From Streptomonospora nanhaiensis (GTDB taxonomy: Bacteria > Actinomycetota > Actinomycetes > Streptosporangiales > Streptosporangiaceae), in assembly GCF_013410565.1 (NCBI RefSeq), contig NZ_JACCFO010000001.1:3534001-3598000 (forward strand): a stretch of 64,000 nucleotides of DNA, read 5' to 3'. Position numbers and translations under genes: made by a program. Positions 15,797 to 24,409 of the stretch are shown here, in pieces. Each line of letters begins with the position of its first letter. Position 1 is the first letter of the stretch. The notes below the pieces were generated by a model that was not told the origin of the DNA, did no database searches, and saw nothing but the letters and a program-made list of their open reading frames with translations.

Positions 15797-17215
15797 TTAC
15801 GCCGCCCGCTCCCCCGGGCCCGCGGCCGGCACGCGCATGCGCCCGGCCACCAGCGCCCCGGCCAGCAGCCCGGCACCGGCCAGCAGCGCGGCGACCAGGA
15901 ACGGGTCGGCGCCGTGCAGGGCGGGGGCGAAGCCGATCCCCACGTAGACCGCGACACCGGCGGAACCGCCGAGCTGGTCGGCCGCGCGCTGGATGCCCGA
16001 GGCCGTCCCGGCGTCGTCGCCGGTCACGCCGCTGACCGCCAGGTACTGGAGGCCGACCAGGCCGAACCCCATCCCGGCGGCGATCAGCACCATCGCCGGG
16101 ACCATCGCCCACGGCCCCGCGCCCCAGTGCGCGACCAGAGCGATCACGGCCATCGCGGCGCCGGTGAACGCCAGCCCCGCCAGCACGCACGCGCGCGCCC
16201 CCCACCCGGCCAGCAGCCGGGGCACGAGCGCCGAGGCCGCGACCAGTGCGGCGGCCAGCGGCAGCATCGTCGCCCCGGCCGCCAGCGGCCCCAGGCCGAG
16301 CCGGTCCTGGAGGTAGAACGTGAACAGCAGGAACGAGGTCGACAGCGCCCCGCTGAGCAGCATGGTGGTCACGTTGGCCGCGACCCGGGTGCGGTCGGCG
16401 AAGAAGGCCGGCGGCAGCAGCGGGTTGCGCGAGCGAGCCTCCACCCGCGCGAACCCGGCCCCCGCCAGCGCCGCGCCGGCCAGCGCGGCGGGCGCGGCCC
16501 ACACCGGCGCGCCCGGTTCGCCCGCCTGGACCGCGCCGAAGGCGAACAGCAGCGGGCAGGCCGTCAGCAGCAGGGCCCCGGGGACGTCCAGCGGCCCGGC
16601 CCCGGGCGCGGCGGGCCGGTCGCGCTCGACCAGCAGCAGCGCGGCCGGCAGCACCACCAGCACAAAGGGCACCGAGAGCAGGAAGACCCACCGCCACCCC
16701 AGGTGGGCGGTGACGACCCCCGACAGGACGAACCCGAGCACGAGCCCGCAGCTGGCGACCGCGGCCCACACGCCCAGGGCCCGCGACCGGCGCGGCCCCT
16801 CGGGGAACATCAGCACGATGGTCGCCATCGCCGCCGGCAGCGCGATCGCCTCGCCGGCGCCCTGGAGCAGCCGGGCGACCACCAGCAGCGCGAAGGACGG
16901 CGCCAGGCCCGCCAGCAGGGAGGCGGCGCCGAACACCCCCGTGCCCACCAGCAGCGTGCGGCGGCGCCCCAGCAGGTCGCCCAGGCGCCCGCCCAGCATC
17001 AGCAGCCCGCCGCCGGTGATGGTGTAGCCGACCACGACCCAGGTCAGGGCGTGGCCGCCCACCCCGAAGCGGGCGCCGATCGAGGGCAGGGCGATGTTGA
17101 CCACGGTCACGTCGACCGCGATGAGGAACTGGAGAGCCGACATCGCGCACAGCACCAGCCACGCGCGTGCCGGGGACGGGGTGGACCCGCCCGAGGGGGG
17201 AAGGCTTGAGGACAT
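15797..17215 (-). CDS. MFS drug-efflux transporter (EmrB/QacA, DHA2-type)
   Basis: A 472-residue membrane protein with about 12-14 hydrophobic segments. Motif A-like GGRLGDLLGRRRTLLVG follows the second helix; DVTVVNIALPSIGARFG in helix 1 is the DHA2 family motif D1. A mid-protein loop (residues about 205-215) links the two halves. Such proton-driven pumps export antibiotics and other amphipathic compounds. ATG 17215 starts MSSSLPPSGG. It is downstream of the SnoaL gene's promoter but transcribed from its own region; it probably belongs with the surrounding stress and efflux genes. Confidence 0.88.
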   Translation of the reverse strand: MSSSLPPSGGSTPSPARAWLVLCAMSALQFLIAVDVTVVNIALPSIGARFGVGGHALTWVVVGYTITGGGLLMLGGRLGDLLGRRRTLLVGTGVFGAASLLAGLAPSFALLVVARLLQGAGEAIALPAAMATIVLMFPEGPRRSRALGVWAAVASCGLVLGFVLSGVVTAHLGWRWVFLLSVPFVLVVLPAALLLVERDRPAAPGAGPLDVPGALLLTACPLLFAFGAVQAGEPGAPVWAAPAALAGAALAGAGFARVEARSRNPLLPPAFFADRTRVAANVTTMLLSGALSTSFLLFTFYLQDRLGLGPLAAGATMLPLAAALVAASALVPRLLAGWGARACVLAGLAFTGAAMAVIALVAHWGAGPWAMVPAMVLIAAGMGFGLVGLQYLAVSGVTGDDAGTASGIQRAADQLGGSAGVAVYVGIGFAPALHGADPFLVAALLAGAGLLAGALVAGRMRVPAAGPGERAA

Positions 17216-17307
17216 CCGGTGCTCCGTCGCTCAGAGGGTTTCCGAGCAGCACGAAAGTGCCGCTCCGGTCTGATCACGAAGCGGCTGGACGTCGCGAGGA
17301 CAGGTCC

Positions 17308-17334
17308 GGACGCCCCGCCGCTAGCGGGGCGTCC
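17308..17334 (-). terminator. Perfect hairpin terminator after the HTH/MarR regulator gene
   Basis: GGACGCCCCG at 17308-17317 and CGGGGCGTCC at 17325-17334 form a perfect 10-bp stem with a 7-base loop. It lies about 110 bases downstream of the minus-strand regulator gene ending at 17442. Confidence 0.6.
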
Positions 17335-17441
17335 TGGTGACGGCGGCGCAGGCGGCCGCGGCGGAGCCGGACATGCCCTGAACGCTACCAGCGGCGCACG
17401 CCGCCGGTGCCGGGCGCCTCGGCGGCCGGTCCGCGGGGGCC

Positions 17442-18206
17442 CTAGGCGGGGCGGGCGGGGTCGCGGGAGGGGGCTTGAGCGGGATCGTGGGCCCTGGCCT
17501 CGGACATGCTGCGGAGGACCTCGCGGGCCTGTTCGGCGGCGCGGTGCGTGCTCTCGCTGACGAAGTCGAGGAAGCGGGCGATGTTCTCCAGGCGGACGGC
17601 GGCGGGGGTGTGGGGGCCGAGGATGGTCGCGCCCTCGCGCACGGTCGTGACCAGCACGTCGTTGGCGCGGGCACTGGCGATCGTGGACTGGTAGAACAGG
17701 TCGTCGTCCACGACGTAGCGGTCGCGGCGGCCGTCGGCGCGCTCCCGGCGGAGGAGGGACAGGCCCTCCAGGTAGGTGACCGCCTTGGAGACCGACGCCG
17801 GACTGACCTGGAGGTGCCGGGCGAGTTCGGCGGCGGTGAGGCTGGCCTCGTCGGTGATGTACAGGCAGGCCAGCACGCGCGCCGGCATCTTGGGCAGGCC
17901 CGAGGACATGAGGACGGTGGTCAGCCGCTCCTCGAACTCCGCCACCGCCTCGGCGTCGCGCCCGTAGGGCTGGGGAGCCGCCTCCGACCGCGAGGCGGCG
18001 GTCCGGCGCCGGCGCGTGCGCTGCTCGGTGGCGCGCTGCGCCAGGTCGGGCCGGTAGCCCGTGGGGCCGCCGTTGCGCATGACCTCGCGCGTGACCGTGG
18101 AGGTCGGACGGTCCAGGCGCCGCGCGATCTCGGCGTAGGCGAGGCCGTCGGCCAGGCCCAGCGCGATCTGCTGGCGCTCCTGCTGGGTGAGCCTGCCTCC
18201 CGGCAT
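17442..18206 (-). CDS. Two-domain helix-turn-helix / GbsR-MarR-like transcriptional regulator
   Basis: A 254-residue protein. The N-terminus (GGRLTQQERQQIALGLADGL, AYAEIARRLDRPTSTVTREV) is an IS30/HTH_38-type helix-turn-helix. The second half (LPKMPARVLACLYITDEASL, TAAELARHLQVSPASVSKAV) is a GbsR/MarR-type winged helix with a C-terminal helical dimerisation tail. ATG 18206 is preceded by GGGGAG. It is divergent from the DUF4097 gene at 18442; a perfect inverted repeat (18268-18289) sits in the shared promoter region, so it probably controls that module. The extra IS30-like HTH in front of a GbsR core is unusual but known in actinomycetes. Confidence 0.8.
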   Translation of the reverse strand: MPGGRLTQQERQQIALGLADGLAYAEIARRLDRPTSTVTREVMRNGGPTGYRPDLAQRATEQRTRRRRTAASRSEAAPQPYGRDAEAVAEFEERLTTVLMSSGLPKMPARVLACLYITDEASLTAAELARHLQVSPASVSKAVTYLEGLSLLRRERADGRRDRYVVDDDLFYQSTIASARANDVLVTTVREGATILGPHTPAAVRLENIARFLDFVSESTHRAAEQAREVLRSMSEARAHDPAQAPSRDPARPA

Positions 18207-18267
18207 CGAGGTCTCCCCTCGTCGGTGTTCTCCGTCGCCCCCACCATAGCGTTCATCTCCATTACAT

Positions 18268-18289
18268 TGCAACGCACAGGCGCGTTGCA
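18268..18289. promoter_or_regulatory. Perfect inverted repeat in the regulator/DUF4097 divergent promoter
   Basis: TGCAACGC at 18268-18275, a 6-base spacer and GCGTTGCA at 18282-18289. The surrounding 150 bases are markedly A/T-richer than the rest of the window. Candidate operator for the divergent HTH/MarR-like regulator. Confidence 0.5.
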
Positions 18290-18441
18290 TTGCATTCCTT
18301 TCACAGTCAGCGCAACGATTTCACGCCTTTTACCTGCGCATATGCAGTTACTTCGCAACTTTGATGTTGGAGACTTGTGGAAAGCAACGTAGCGTTTGCG
18401 ATGTCGGAAACAACGAGCAGCACACCACACCGGAGAACGAA

Positions 18442-19107
18442 ATGCAGACCTTCGCCACCCCCGCCCCGATCGCCGCCGTCCTCGACGTCCCCGCCGGCCG
18501 CGTCCAGTTCATCGCCGCCGACCGCGCCGACACCACCGTCGAGGTCCGGCCCGCCAACCCGGCCAAGAGCCGCGACGTCCAGGCCGCCGAGCAGGCCACC
18601 GTCTCCTACGCCGAGGGCGTCCTGCGGGTCCACGCCCCCGAGCCCACGAACAAGGTCCTGGGCTCCTCGGGGGCCCTGGAGGTCACCGTCCAGCTCCCCG
18701 CCGACTGCCGCGTGGAGGTCAAGGCCGCCGCCACGGAACTGCGCGGCGTCGGCCGCCTGGGCACCGTGGACGTCGAGGGCGCCTACCGCCAGATCAAGAT
18801 CGACGAGGCCGCCGGGGTCCGCCTCACCGCCACGGACGGCGACGTCGAGATCGGCCGCCTCAACGGGGACGCCGCGATCAGCACCCAGCGGGGCGACATC
18901 CGGATCGCCGAGGCCGGGCGCGGCACGGTCGAACTGAGCACCCAGTCCGGCGACATCGCGGTCGCCGCCGCCGCGGGCGTCTCGGCCGCCCTGGACGCCG
19001 GCACCGGCCACGGCCGGGTCTCCAACTCCCTCAAGAACGACGGCACCACCGAACTCGACATCCGCGCCACCACCTCCTACGGCGACATCAGCGCCCGCAG
19101 CCTCTGA
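18442..19107 (+). CDS. DUF4097-type beta-strand repeat protein (module A)
   Basis: A 221-residue protein from ATG 18442 (GGAG at 18432-18435), beginning MQTFATPAPIAAVLDVPAGR. It consists of repeated short beta strands (VEIGRLNGDAAISTQRGDIR, VELSTQSGDIAVAAAAG, TTSYGDISARSL), the DUF4097 right-handed beta-helix-like repeat. No signal peptide or anchor is visible. In actinomycetes this family is commonly found ahead of DrrAB-type ABC transporters, as here. The role is unknown. A paralogue at 24410 heads a similar module. Confidence 0.85.
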   Translation: MQTFATPAPIAAVLDVPAGRVQFIAADRADTTVEVRPANPAKSRDVQAAEQATVSYAEGVLRVHAPEPTNKVLGSSGALEVTVQLPADCRVEVKAAATELRGVGRLGTVDVEGAYRQIKIDEAAGVRLTATDGDVEIGRLNGDAAISTQRGDIRIAEAGRGTVELSTQSGDIAVAAAAGVSAALDAGTGHGRVSNSLKNDGTTELDIRATTSYGDISARSL

Positions 19108-19254
19108 CCGGCACCACCAGGGCCCGCCGGCCGGGCCCACCGCGATCCCGACCGCCCCGGTCGCCGCCGCGGGCCCGGCCGCCCTCCCCGGGACCACCCT
19201 CCCACCCGCACGCCCCCACCACCCCGCACACCCGCCCCTGAACAGGAGAAGCAC

Positions 19255-20070
19255 ATGACCGCCAACCACACCTCGGCCGCCGCCCCCTGGACCGGCATGG
19301 TCCCGGTGGACGACACCGCCCTGGCCGCCACCGACACCGGCGGCTCCGGCACCCCCGTGATCTACCTCAACGGCCAGTTCGCCACCCAGGGCTACTGGCG
19401 GCACGTCATCGCCGACCTGGGCGCGGACTGGCGCCACATCACCTACGACGAGCGGGGCCGCGGCCGCAAGTCCAAGACCTCCTCCGACTACTCCTTCGAG
19501 GCCGCCGTCCGCGACGTCGACGCCGTCCTCGCCGCCCGGGGCGTGGAGCGCGCGGTGGTGGTGGGCTGGTCCTACGGCGCGGTCGTCGCGGCGCACTGGG
19601 TCCACCGCAACCCCGAGCGCACCATGGGCGCGGTCCTGGTCGACGGCGCCTTCCCCTACGACTGGATGGACGAGGCCATGGCGCAGCGGATCACCACCAT
19701 GTTCCGCCGGATGAGCCCGGTCATGCGGCTGCTGCGCCCCACCGGCCTGACCCCGCGGCTGAACGCCGCGGAGCAGGCGCAGAGCAACATCGAACTGGGC
19801 TGGCTGTCCCGCGAGGACGCGCTGGGGCCGGTGCTGGACGCCATCACGGTGCCGACCCGCTTCGTGGTCGCCTCGGGCACGTCCTTCGGCAGCAAGGGCG
19901 ACGAGCAGGAGCGGATCCGCACCAGCCTCACCGGTGTCACCGCCCGCAACGCCAACATCAAGGTCGCCGCGAAGGTCCCCAGCAACCACGGCGCGCTGCT
20001 GAAGAAGGACTACCCGGCCATCACCGCGGCCATCCGCGAGGTCGCCGACCTCGACCGCCAGGCCCGCTGA
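19255..20070 (+). CDS. Alpha/beta-fold hydrolase
   Basis: A 271-residue protein from ATG 19255 (AGGAGA just upstream). The fold is recognisable by VIYLNGQFATQGYW (oxyanion region), ITYDERGRGRKSK, and the nucleophile elbow GWSYG (around residue 104). The catalytic His is in VPSNHGALL near the C-terminus and an Asp/Glu lies between. The substrate is unknown. It sits between the DUF4097 gene and the ABC transporter of module A, replacing nothing in module B, so it may be an insertion into the module. Its stop codon is in frame with the truncated ATPase 30 bases later. Confidence 0.85.
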   Translation: MTANHTSAAAPWTGMVPVDDTALAATDTGGSGTPVIYLNGQFATQGYWRHVIADLGADWRHITYDERGRGRKSKTSSDYSFEAAVRDVDAVLAARGVERAVVVGWSYGAVVAAHWVHRNPERTMGAVLVDGAFPYDWMDEAMAQRITTMFRRMSPVMRLLRPTGLTPRLNAAEQAQSNIELGWLSREDALGPVLDAITVPTRFVVASGTSFGSKGDEQERIRTSLTGVTARNANIKVAAKVPSNHGALLKKDYPAITAAIREVADLDRQAR

Positions 20071-20100
20071 GCACCACCGGCCGGCCGACGACCCGCCGAC

Positions 20101-20955
20101 CCGGGCGGCGCCCACGGCGCCGGCAAGACCACCACCGTCAAGATCCTCTCCACCCTCATCACCCCCGACCCCGCCTCGGGCGAGGTCCGCGTCGCCGGAC
20201 ACGACCTCGCCGCCGACCCGCAGGCCGTGCGCGCCGCGATCGGCGTCACCGGCCAGTTCTCCGCCGTGGACAACCTCATCACCGGCGAGGAGAACATGCT
20301 CCTCATGGCGGACCTGCACCGCCTGCCCCGCCGCGAGGGCCGCCGCGTGACCGCCGAACTGCTGGAGCGCTTCGACCTGGTCCAGGCCGCCAAGAGGCCC
20401 GCCTCCACCTACTCCGGCGGTATGCGCCGCCGCCTCGACATCGCGATGACCCTGGTCGGCGGCCCGCGGATCATCTTCCTGGACGAGCCGACCACCGGCC
20501 TGGACCCCCGCTCCCGGCACACCATGTGGCAGATCATCCGCCGGCTCGTCGCCGAGGGGGTCACCGTCTTCCTCACCACGCAGTACCTGGAGGAGGCCGA
20601 CGAACTCGCCGACCGGATCGCCGTGCTCAACGACGGCACCATCGCCGCCGAGGGCACCCCCGAGGAGTTGAAGCGAATGGTCCCCGGCGGGCACGTCCGC
20701 CTCCGCTTCACCGACCCGGCCGCCTACCGGGGCGCCGCCGCCGCGCTGCCCGGCAGCGTCCCCGACGACGACTCCCTGGCCCTGCGGATCGCCGGCGACG
20801 GCAGCCAGCGCGAACTGCGCTCCATCCTCGACCGGCTGGACACCGCCAGGGTCGAGGCCGACGAGCTCACCGTGCACACCCCCGACCTCGACGACGTCTT
20901 CTTCGCCCTGACCGGCGGCGGGGTCCCCCAGCAGGCCAAGGAGGCACTCCGATGA
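20101..20955 (+). pseudogene. DrrA-like ABC transporter ATPase lacking its N-terminus
   Basis: The reading frame resumes at a Walker A, GGAHGAGKT (20104-20130), and continues with the Q-loop (IGVTGQFSAVDN), signature (STYSGGMRRRLDIA), Walker B (IIFLDEPTTGLDPRS) and the DrrA C-terminal domain, ending TPDLDDVFFALTGGG. The paralogue at 25288 has about 42 residues before Walker A. Here only 30 bases separate the Walker A from the upstream hydrolase stop, and no ATG, GTG or TTG start precedes it. The first usable start (GTG 20227) is after Walker A, so a protein made from it could not bind ATP normally. A deletion of the gene start is the simplest reading. Confidence 0.75.
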
Positions 20956-21740
20956 ACACCCTCTCCCTCGCCGCGCGCGACTCCGCCACGATGCTGCGCC
21001 GCAACCTCCTGCACGCCCGGCGCTACCCGTCCCTGACGCTGAACCTGCTGTTCACGCCGATCATGCTGCTGCTGCTCTTCGTCTACATCTTCGGCGACGC
21101 CATGAGCGCCGGTATCGGCGGCGGCGCGGACCGCTCCGCCTACATCGCCTACATCGTTCCGGGCCTGCTGCTGATGACCATCGGCAGCACCGTGGTGGGC
21201 ACCGCGGTCTCCGTCTCCAACGACATGGCCGAGGGCATCATCGCCCGCTTCCGCACGATGGCGATCCACCGCGGCTCGGTGATCGTGGGACACGTCGTCG
21301 GCAGCGTGGTGCAGGCGGTCGCCGGTGTGGTGCTCGTCGGCGCCGTCGCCGTGGCCATCGGGTTCCGCGCCACCGACGCCACCCTCCTGGAGTGGTGCGC
21401 GGCCCTCGGCCTGCTGGTCCTCTTCGCCACGGCGCTCACCTGGGTCGCGGTCGGGCTGGGCCTGGTGAGCCCCAACGCCGAGGGCGCCGGCAACAACGCG
21501 ATGCCGCTGATCCTCATGCCGCTGCTCTCCAGCGCCTTCGTCCCCGTCGAGGCGATGCCGGGCTGGGTCCGGCCCATCGCCCAGTACCAGCCCTTCACCC
21601 CCGCGATCGAGACCCTGCGCGGCCTGCTGCTGGGCACGGAGATCGGCCACAACGGGTGGCTGGCCGCGGCCTGGTGCGTGGGCCTTGCGGTGGCCGGCTA
21701 CCTCTGGGCGACCGCGCGGTTCAACCGCGACCCGAAGTAG
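20952..21740 (+). CDS. ABC-2 type permease, DrrB-like (module A)
   Basis: A 262-residue membrane protein with six hydrophobic segments. It begins MNTLSLAARDSATMLRRNLL and contains ARRYPSLTLNLLFTPIMLLL and the conserved DMAEGIIARFRTM cytoplasmic loop of daunorubicin-resistance type permeases. Its ATG overlaps the ATPase stop codon (ATGA). It should form the channel of a drug or lipid exporter, but its own ATPase is N-terminally truncated, so the exporter is probably inactive unless the module B ATPase substitutes. Confidence 0.87.
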   Translation: MNTLSLAARDSATMLRRNLLHARRYPSLTLNLLFTPIMLLLLFVYIFGDAMSAGIGGGADRSAYIAYIVPGLLLMTIGSTVVGTAVSVSNDMAEGIIARFRTMAIHRGSVIVGHVVGSVVQAVAGVVLVGAVAVAIGFRATDATLLEWCAALGLLVLFATALTWVAVGLGLVSPNAEGAGNNAMPLILMPLLSSAFVPVEAMPGWVRPIAQYQPFTPAIETLRGLLLGTEIGHNGWLAAAWCVGLAVAGYLWATARFNRDPK

Positions 21741-21890
21741 CCGCCGTGGCGGCGCGGGCCGCACCCGCACCCCGCTCCGTCCCGTTCCCTCGCGTCCGCG
21801 GGCGGCGTACACCGACACCGTGTCGGGTACGCCGCCCTCTCGCGTGGTGCGGGCGGGCGGTACGGGCGGCGGCCCGCACGGCACGCCTGT

Positions 21891-21903
21891 ATGCGTATCG
21901 CAT
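21891..21903. promoter_or_regulatory. Palindrome upstream of the MarR gene (candidate autoregulatory operator)
   Basis: ATGCG-TAT-CGCAT lies 64 bases before the MarR start codon, within a larger imperfect dyad (CCTGT at 21886-21890, ACAGG at 21907-21911). The same ATGCG-N3-CGCAT core is found upstream of the SnoaL-like gene at 15725-15741. Confidence 0.6.
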
Positions 21904-21967
21904 GCAACAGGTGTGTAGAGTCGACTCGGCGGGGGGTGAGCGGGCGGCGGGAGCGGAGGGGCGGACC

Positions 21968-22456
21968 ATGCCGGACACCGAAGGACCGGGCCAGACTCTC
22001 TTCCGCTTCGTCCGCTACTGGTCCCGCCGCTGGCTCAGCCCCACCGCCGCGGGGATCGACCCCGACCGGGGGCGCGACGTCTGGGTCACCGAGGCCGTGG
22101 CCGCCCGCGCGCACGGCACCGGTGCCACCGGTGCCACCGTCAACGACGTCGCCGACGAACTGGGCATCGACCAGTCCGGCGCCAGCCGGCTCGTCGCCCA
22201 GGCCACCGCCCACGGCTACCTGCGCAAGACCACCTCGCCCGACGACGGCCGCCGCCGCGTCCTCGTCGTCACCGACTCCGGGCACCGCCTGCTGCGCGCC
22301 GCCCACGCCTGGCAGGAGTCGGTGTTCGCCGACCTCACCGCCGACTGGCCCGAGGACGACGTCCGCGAACTCCACCGCATGATGCGCCGCCTCATCGCCC
22401 ACCGCCCGTCCGACCCGCCGAACGCGCCGCCGGCCGGCGGTCCCGGCCGGGAGTGA
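21968..22456 (+). CDS. MarR-family transcriptional regulator
   Basis: A 162-residue winged-helix protein from ATG 21968 (GGAGGG 21955-21960). The helix-turn-helix is VNDVADELGIDQSGASRLVA and the wing contains SPDDGRRRVLVVTDSG, both typical of MarR. Flanking helices form the dimer interface. It probably binds the palindrome at 21891-21903 upstream of itself, and the matching one upstream of the SnoaL-like gene. The 3' end overlaps the convergent CtaG gene by 65 bases. Confidence 0.88.
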   Translation: MPDTEGPGQTLFRFVRYWSRRWLSPTAAGIDPDRGRDVWVTEAVAARAHGTGATGATVNDVADELGIDQSGASRLVAQATAHGYLRKTTSPDDGRRRVLVVTDSGHRLLRAAHAWQESVFADLTADWPEDDVRELHRMMRRLIAHRPSDPPNAPPAGGPGRE

Positions 22457-23306
22457 GCGCCGACGGCCCCCGGCGGGCGGGGGCGCCCCGGCCGCCGGCC
22501 TGGCCCGGACGCGCGGCCGGGGCGGGGCGCGGTCCCAGCCAGGCGGCGCACAGCAGCACGATGAGCGCGATCTCCACCGGGGCGCCGCCGTAGTACATGA
22601 CCTCGGCGCCCGCCCGGGCCCGCTCCGGGTCCACCCCCGGCGGCGGGACGGCGTAAACGGTCTTGGCCAGGACGTTGTGCGCGGCGATCGCCGCCACCAG
22701 CACCGCCGCGCGCCACGGCGGGGACGGCCGGTGCGGCGCGGGGTCGGGGCCGCCCAGCACGGCGAAGGCGAACAGGTACCCGGAGGCGAGGACGTGGGCG
22801 TGGACGGCGGCGTGCCCCCACGGGCCGGATGACGCCGCCGCGTACAGGCCGCCGGGGTACAGCGCCCACAGCCCGCCCACGCTGAGCACCGCCGCCGTGA
22901 GGGGGTGGGTGGGCACGGCGGCCGCGCGGGACGCCAAGAGCCGCGCCAGTGCGCGGGCGGACGGGCGCGGCAGCGCGCGCAGGGCCAGCGTCACCGGCGC
23001 CGCCAGGACCAGCAGGAGCGGGGCGAGCATCCCCAGCAGCACGTGACCGGCCATGTGGGCGGCGAAGTCGCGGTGGGCGCGCTCGGCCACCGGCCCCAGC
23101 AGGGCCGCGCCCGCGCACAGCCAGCCGCACGTCCACAGGGCCAGGCGGCCGGCGGGCCAGTCGGTGCCGCGGACCCACACCGCCACCACGCCGGCGCCGT
23201 AGGCCAGGACGGCGGCGGCGAGCACGGCGGCCACCGCCCACTCGCCCCCGGAGAGCACCGCCCCGGTGCCGGCCGGGCCGCCGCCGGGGCCGCCGTGGCC
23301 GTGCAC
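22392..23306 (-). CDS. CtaG-family cytochrome c oxidase assembly protein (Caa3_CtaG)
   Basis: A 304-residue polytopic membrane protein with about seven transmembrane segments. Conserved histidines of the Caa3_CtaG family include FAAHMAGHVLLGMLAPLLLV and HAAVHAHVLASGYLFAF, with a final EVMYYGGAPVEIALIVLL. These proteins help assemble the Cu site of cytochrome oxidases or handle copper. The C-terminal tail is disordered and overlaps the end of the MarR gene on the other strand. Seven bases separate it from the upstream DUF2243 gene, a recurrent pairing in actinobacteria. Confidence 0.85.
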   Translation of the reverse strand: MHGHGGPGGGPAGTGAVLSGGEWAVAAVLAAAVLAYGAGVVAVWVRGTDWPAGRLALWTCGWLCAGAALLGPVAERAHRDFAAHMAGHVLLGMLAPLLLVLAAPVTLALRALPRPSARALARLLASRAAAVPTHPLTAAVLSVGGLWALYPGGLYAAASSGPWGHAAVHAHVLASGYLFAFAVLGGPDPAPHRPSPPWRAAVLVAAIAAHNVLAKTVYAVPPPGVDPERARAGAEVMYYGGAPVEIALIVLLCAAWLGPRPAPAARPGQAGGRGAPARRGPSALTPGRDRRPAARSAGRTGGGR

Positions 23307-23313
23307 GGCGCGC

Positions 23314-23850
23314 CTACCCGGCCCGGCGGGCGGGCGAGGCGCCGGAGCGGCGGGCGGCGGCGCGGGCGCGGCCGGTCAGCACCCAGCCCACGATCCCGGC
23401 CAGCAGCAGGAGCGCGGCGATGGCGTTCCACACCAGGTCGTAGGGGAGCAGGTCGACTCCGTAGCGGATCTGGTGCAGGCCCATCAGCTTGTGCTGGACC
23501 AGGCCGTCGTAGAGCTGGAAGAACCCGGCGCCCGTCAGCCACCCGGAGGCGAAGGCACCCGCCCAGAAGGCGCGCTCGCGGTGCAGGGCCGCGACCAGGA
23601 AGAACCCGGCGACGGTCGCGAACCAGCTGAAGGCGTGGAACAGGCCGTCGGAGACCAGGCCGACGGCGGTGGTGGAGCGGTCGTAGAAGTGGTGCCAGTG
23701 CAGGAGCTGGTGGAAGACCGCCTCGTCGAGGAAGGCCACGGTGCCCAGGCCCAGCAGCACGCCCGCCGCCAGGTTGCGGCCGCGCCGGTCGTACCCGCTC
23801 ACCTCGCCGGGCGGGGCCGCCGGGCCGGGGCCGCTCCGCGCTCGCGCCAT
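23314..23850 (-). CDS. DUF2243 membrane protein
   Basis: A 178-residue membrane protein with four hydrophobic segments. The signature FLDEAVFHQLLHWHHFYDRS, with several His residues, and GFFQLYDGLVQHKLMGLHQI are characteristic of DUF2243. The histidines suggest metal (copper) handling. It is directly followed by the CtaG-like gene in the same orientation, so the two probably act together in oxidase assembly or copper homeostasis. ATG 23850. Confidence 0.85.
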   Translation of the reverse strand: MARARSGPGPAAPPGEVSGYDRRGRNLAAGVLLGLGTVAFLDEAVFHQLLHWHHFYDRSTTAVGLVSDGLFHAFSWFATVAGFFLVAALHRERAFWAGAFASGWLTGAGFFQLYDGLVQHKLMGLHQIRYGVDLLPYDLVWNAIAALLLLAGIVGWVLTGRARAAARRSGASPARRAG

Positions 23851-23874
23851 GGTGGCTCCTTCCTCGTGCGGGGC

Positions 23875-24327
23875 GTGGACCGCCGCTTTGGTGGAGGCGG
23901 CGGCGAGCGCCCGCGCACCGCGCGGGGAGCGGCACGGGGCGGACGCCGTGCGGGCGCGGCTACCCCGCCGCCCCTGCGGGAAACAGCGGCCCGGGAGGCG
24001 GCGAGGGAGCCGCGGGGAGGCCGCGGGGAGGACCCCCGCGCGGGGACAGACAAGGACCCCGCCGAGGACACGCCGACCCCGGCCGACACCGCCGCCCCCG
24101 AACTCCTCTTCGCCGAGGACGGCCCCACCGCGCGGATCAACGTCCGCCTGCCCGAACAGCTCAAGGCCGCCATCGAGGAGGCCGCGGCCAGGGAGGGGCG
24201 CTCGGTCAACGCCTGGCTCGGGCGGGCCGCCGCCGCCTCCCTCCAGCGGTCGGGCCACGACCCGCGCCCCGACCTCCCCAGCGGCGGCAAGCGCACCAAG
24301 CAGGGCATCACCGGCTGGGTGCGCTAG
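23875..24327 (+). CDS. Ribbon-helix-helix (HicB/Arc-like) DNA-binding protein
   Basis: The C-terminal half carries a clear ribbon-helix-helix: ARINVRLPEQLKAAIEEAAA then REGRSVNAWLGRAAAASLQR. The preceding acidic stretch (TPTPADTAAPELLFAEDGPT) is also protein-like. The N-terminal 50 residues from GTG 23875 are Arg/Gly-rich low complexity and may be non-native. Related actinomycete proteins have a longer folded N-terminus, so a deletion or frameshift is possible. It lies just ahead of DUF4097 module B, and the same RHH-DUF4097 order is common in streptomycetes, so it may regulate the module. The start site is uncertain. Confidence 0.6.
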   Translation: MDRRFGGGGGERPRTARGAARGGRRAGAATPPPLRETAAREAAREPRGGRGEDPRAGTDKDPAEDTPTPADTAAPELLFAEDGPTARINVRLPEQLKAAIEEAAAREGRSVNAWLGRAAAASLQRSGHDPRPDLPSGGKRTKQGITGWVR

Positions 24328-24409
24328 CCGCCCCCGCGCGCCACACCTTTCCACCACCACGTCCCTGACCTGCGGGGACGCCTCACCTACCCGTCACCAG
24401 GGGACAACC

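Noticed and set aside
19255-20955. Stop-codon readthrough producing a hydrolase-ATPase fusion
   Set aside because: The frames are continuous through the TGA, but there is no readthrough signal and the missing N-terminal ATPase residues would still be absent; deletion is simpler.
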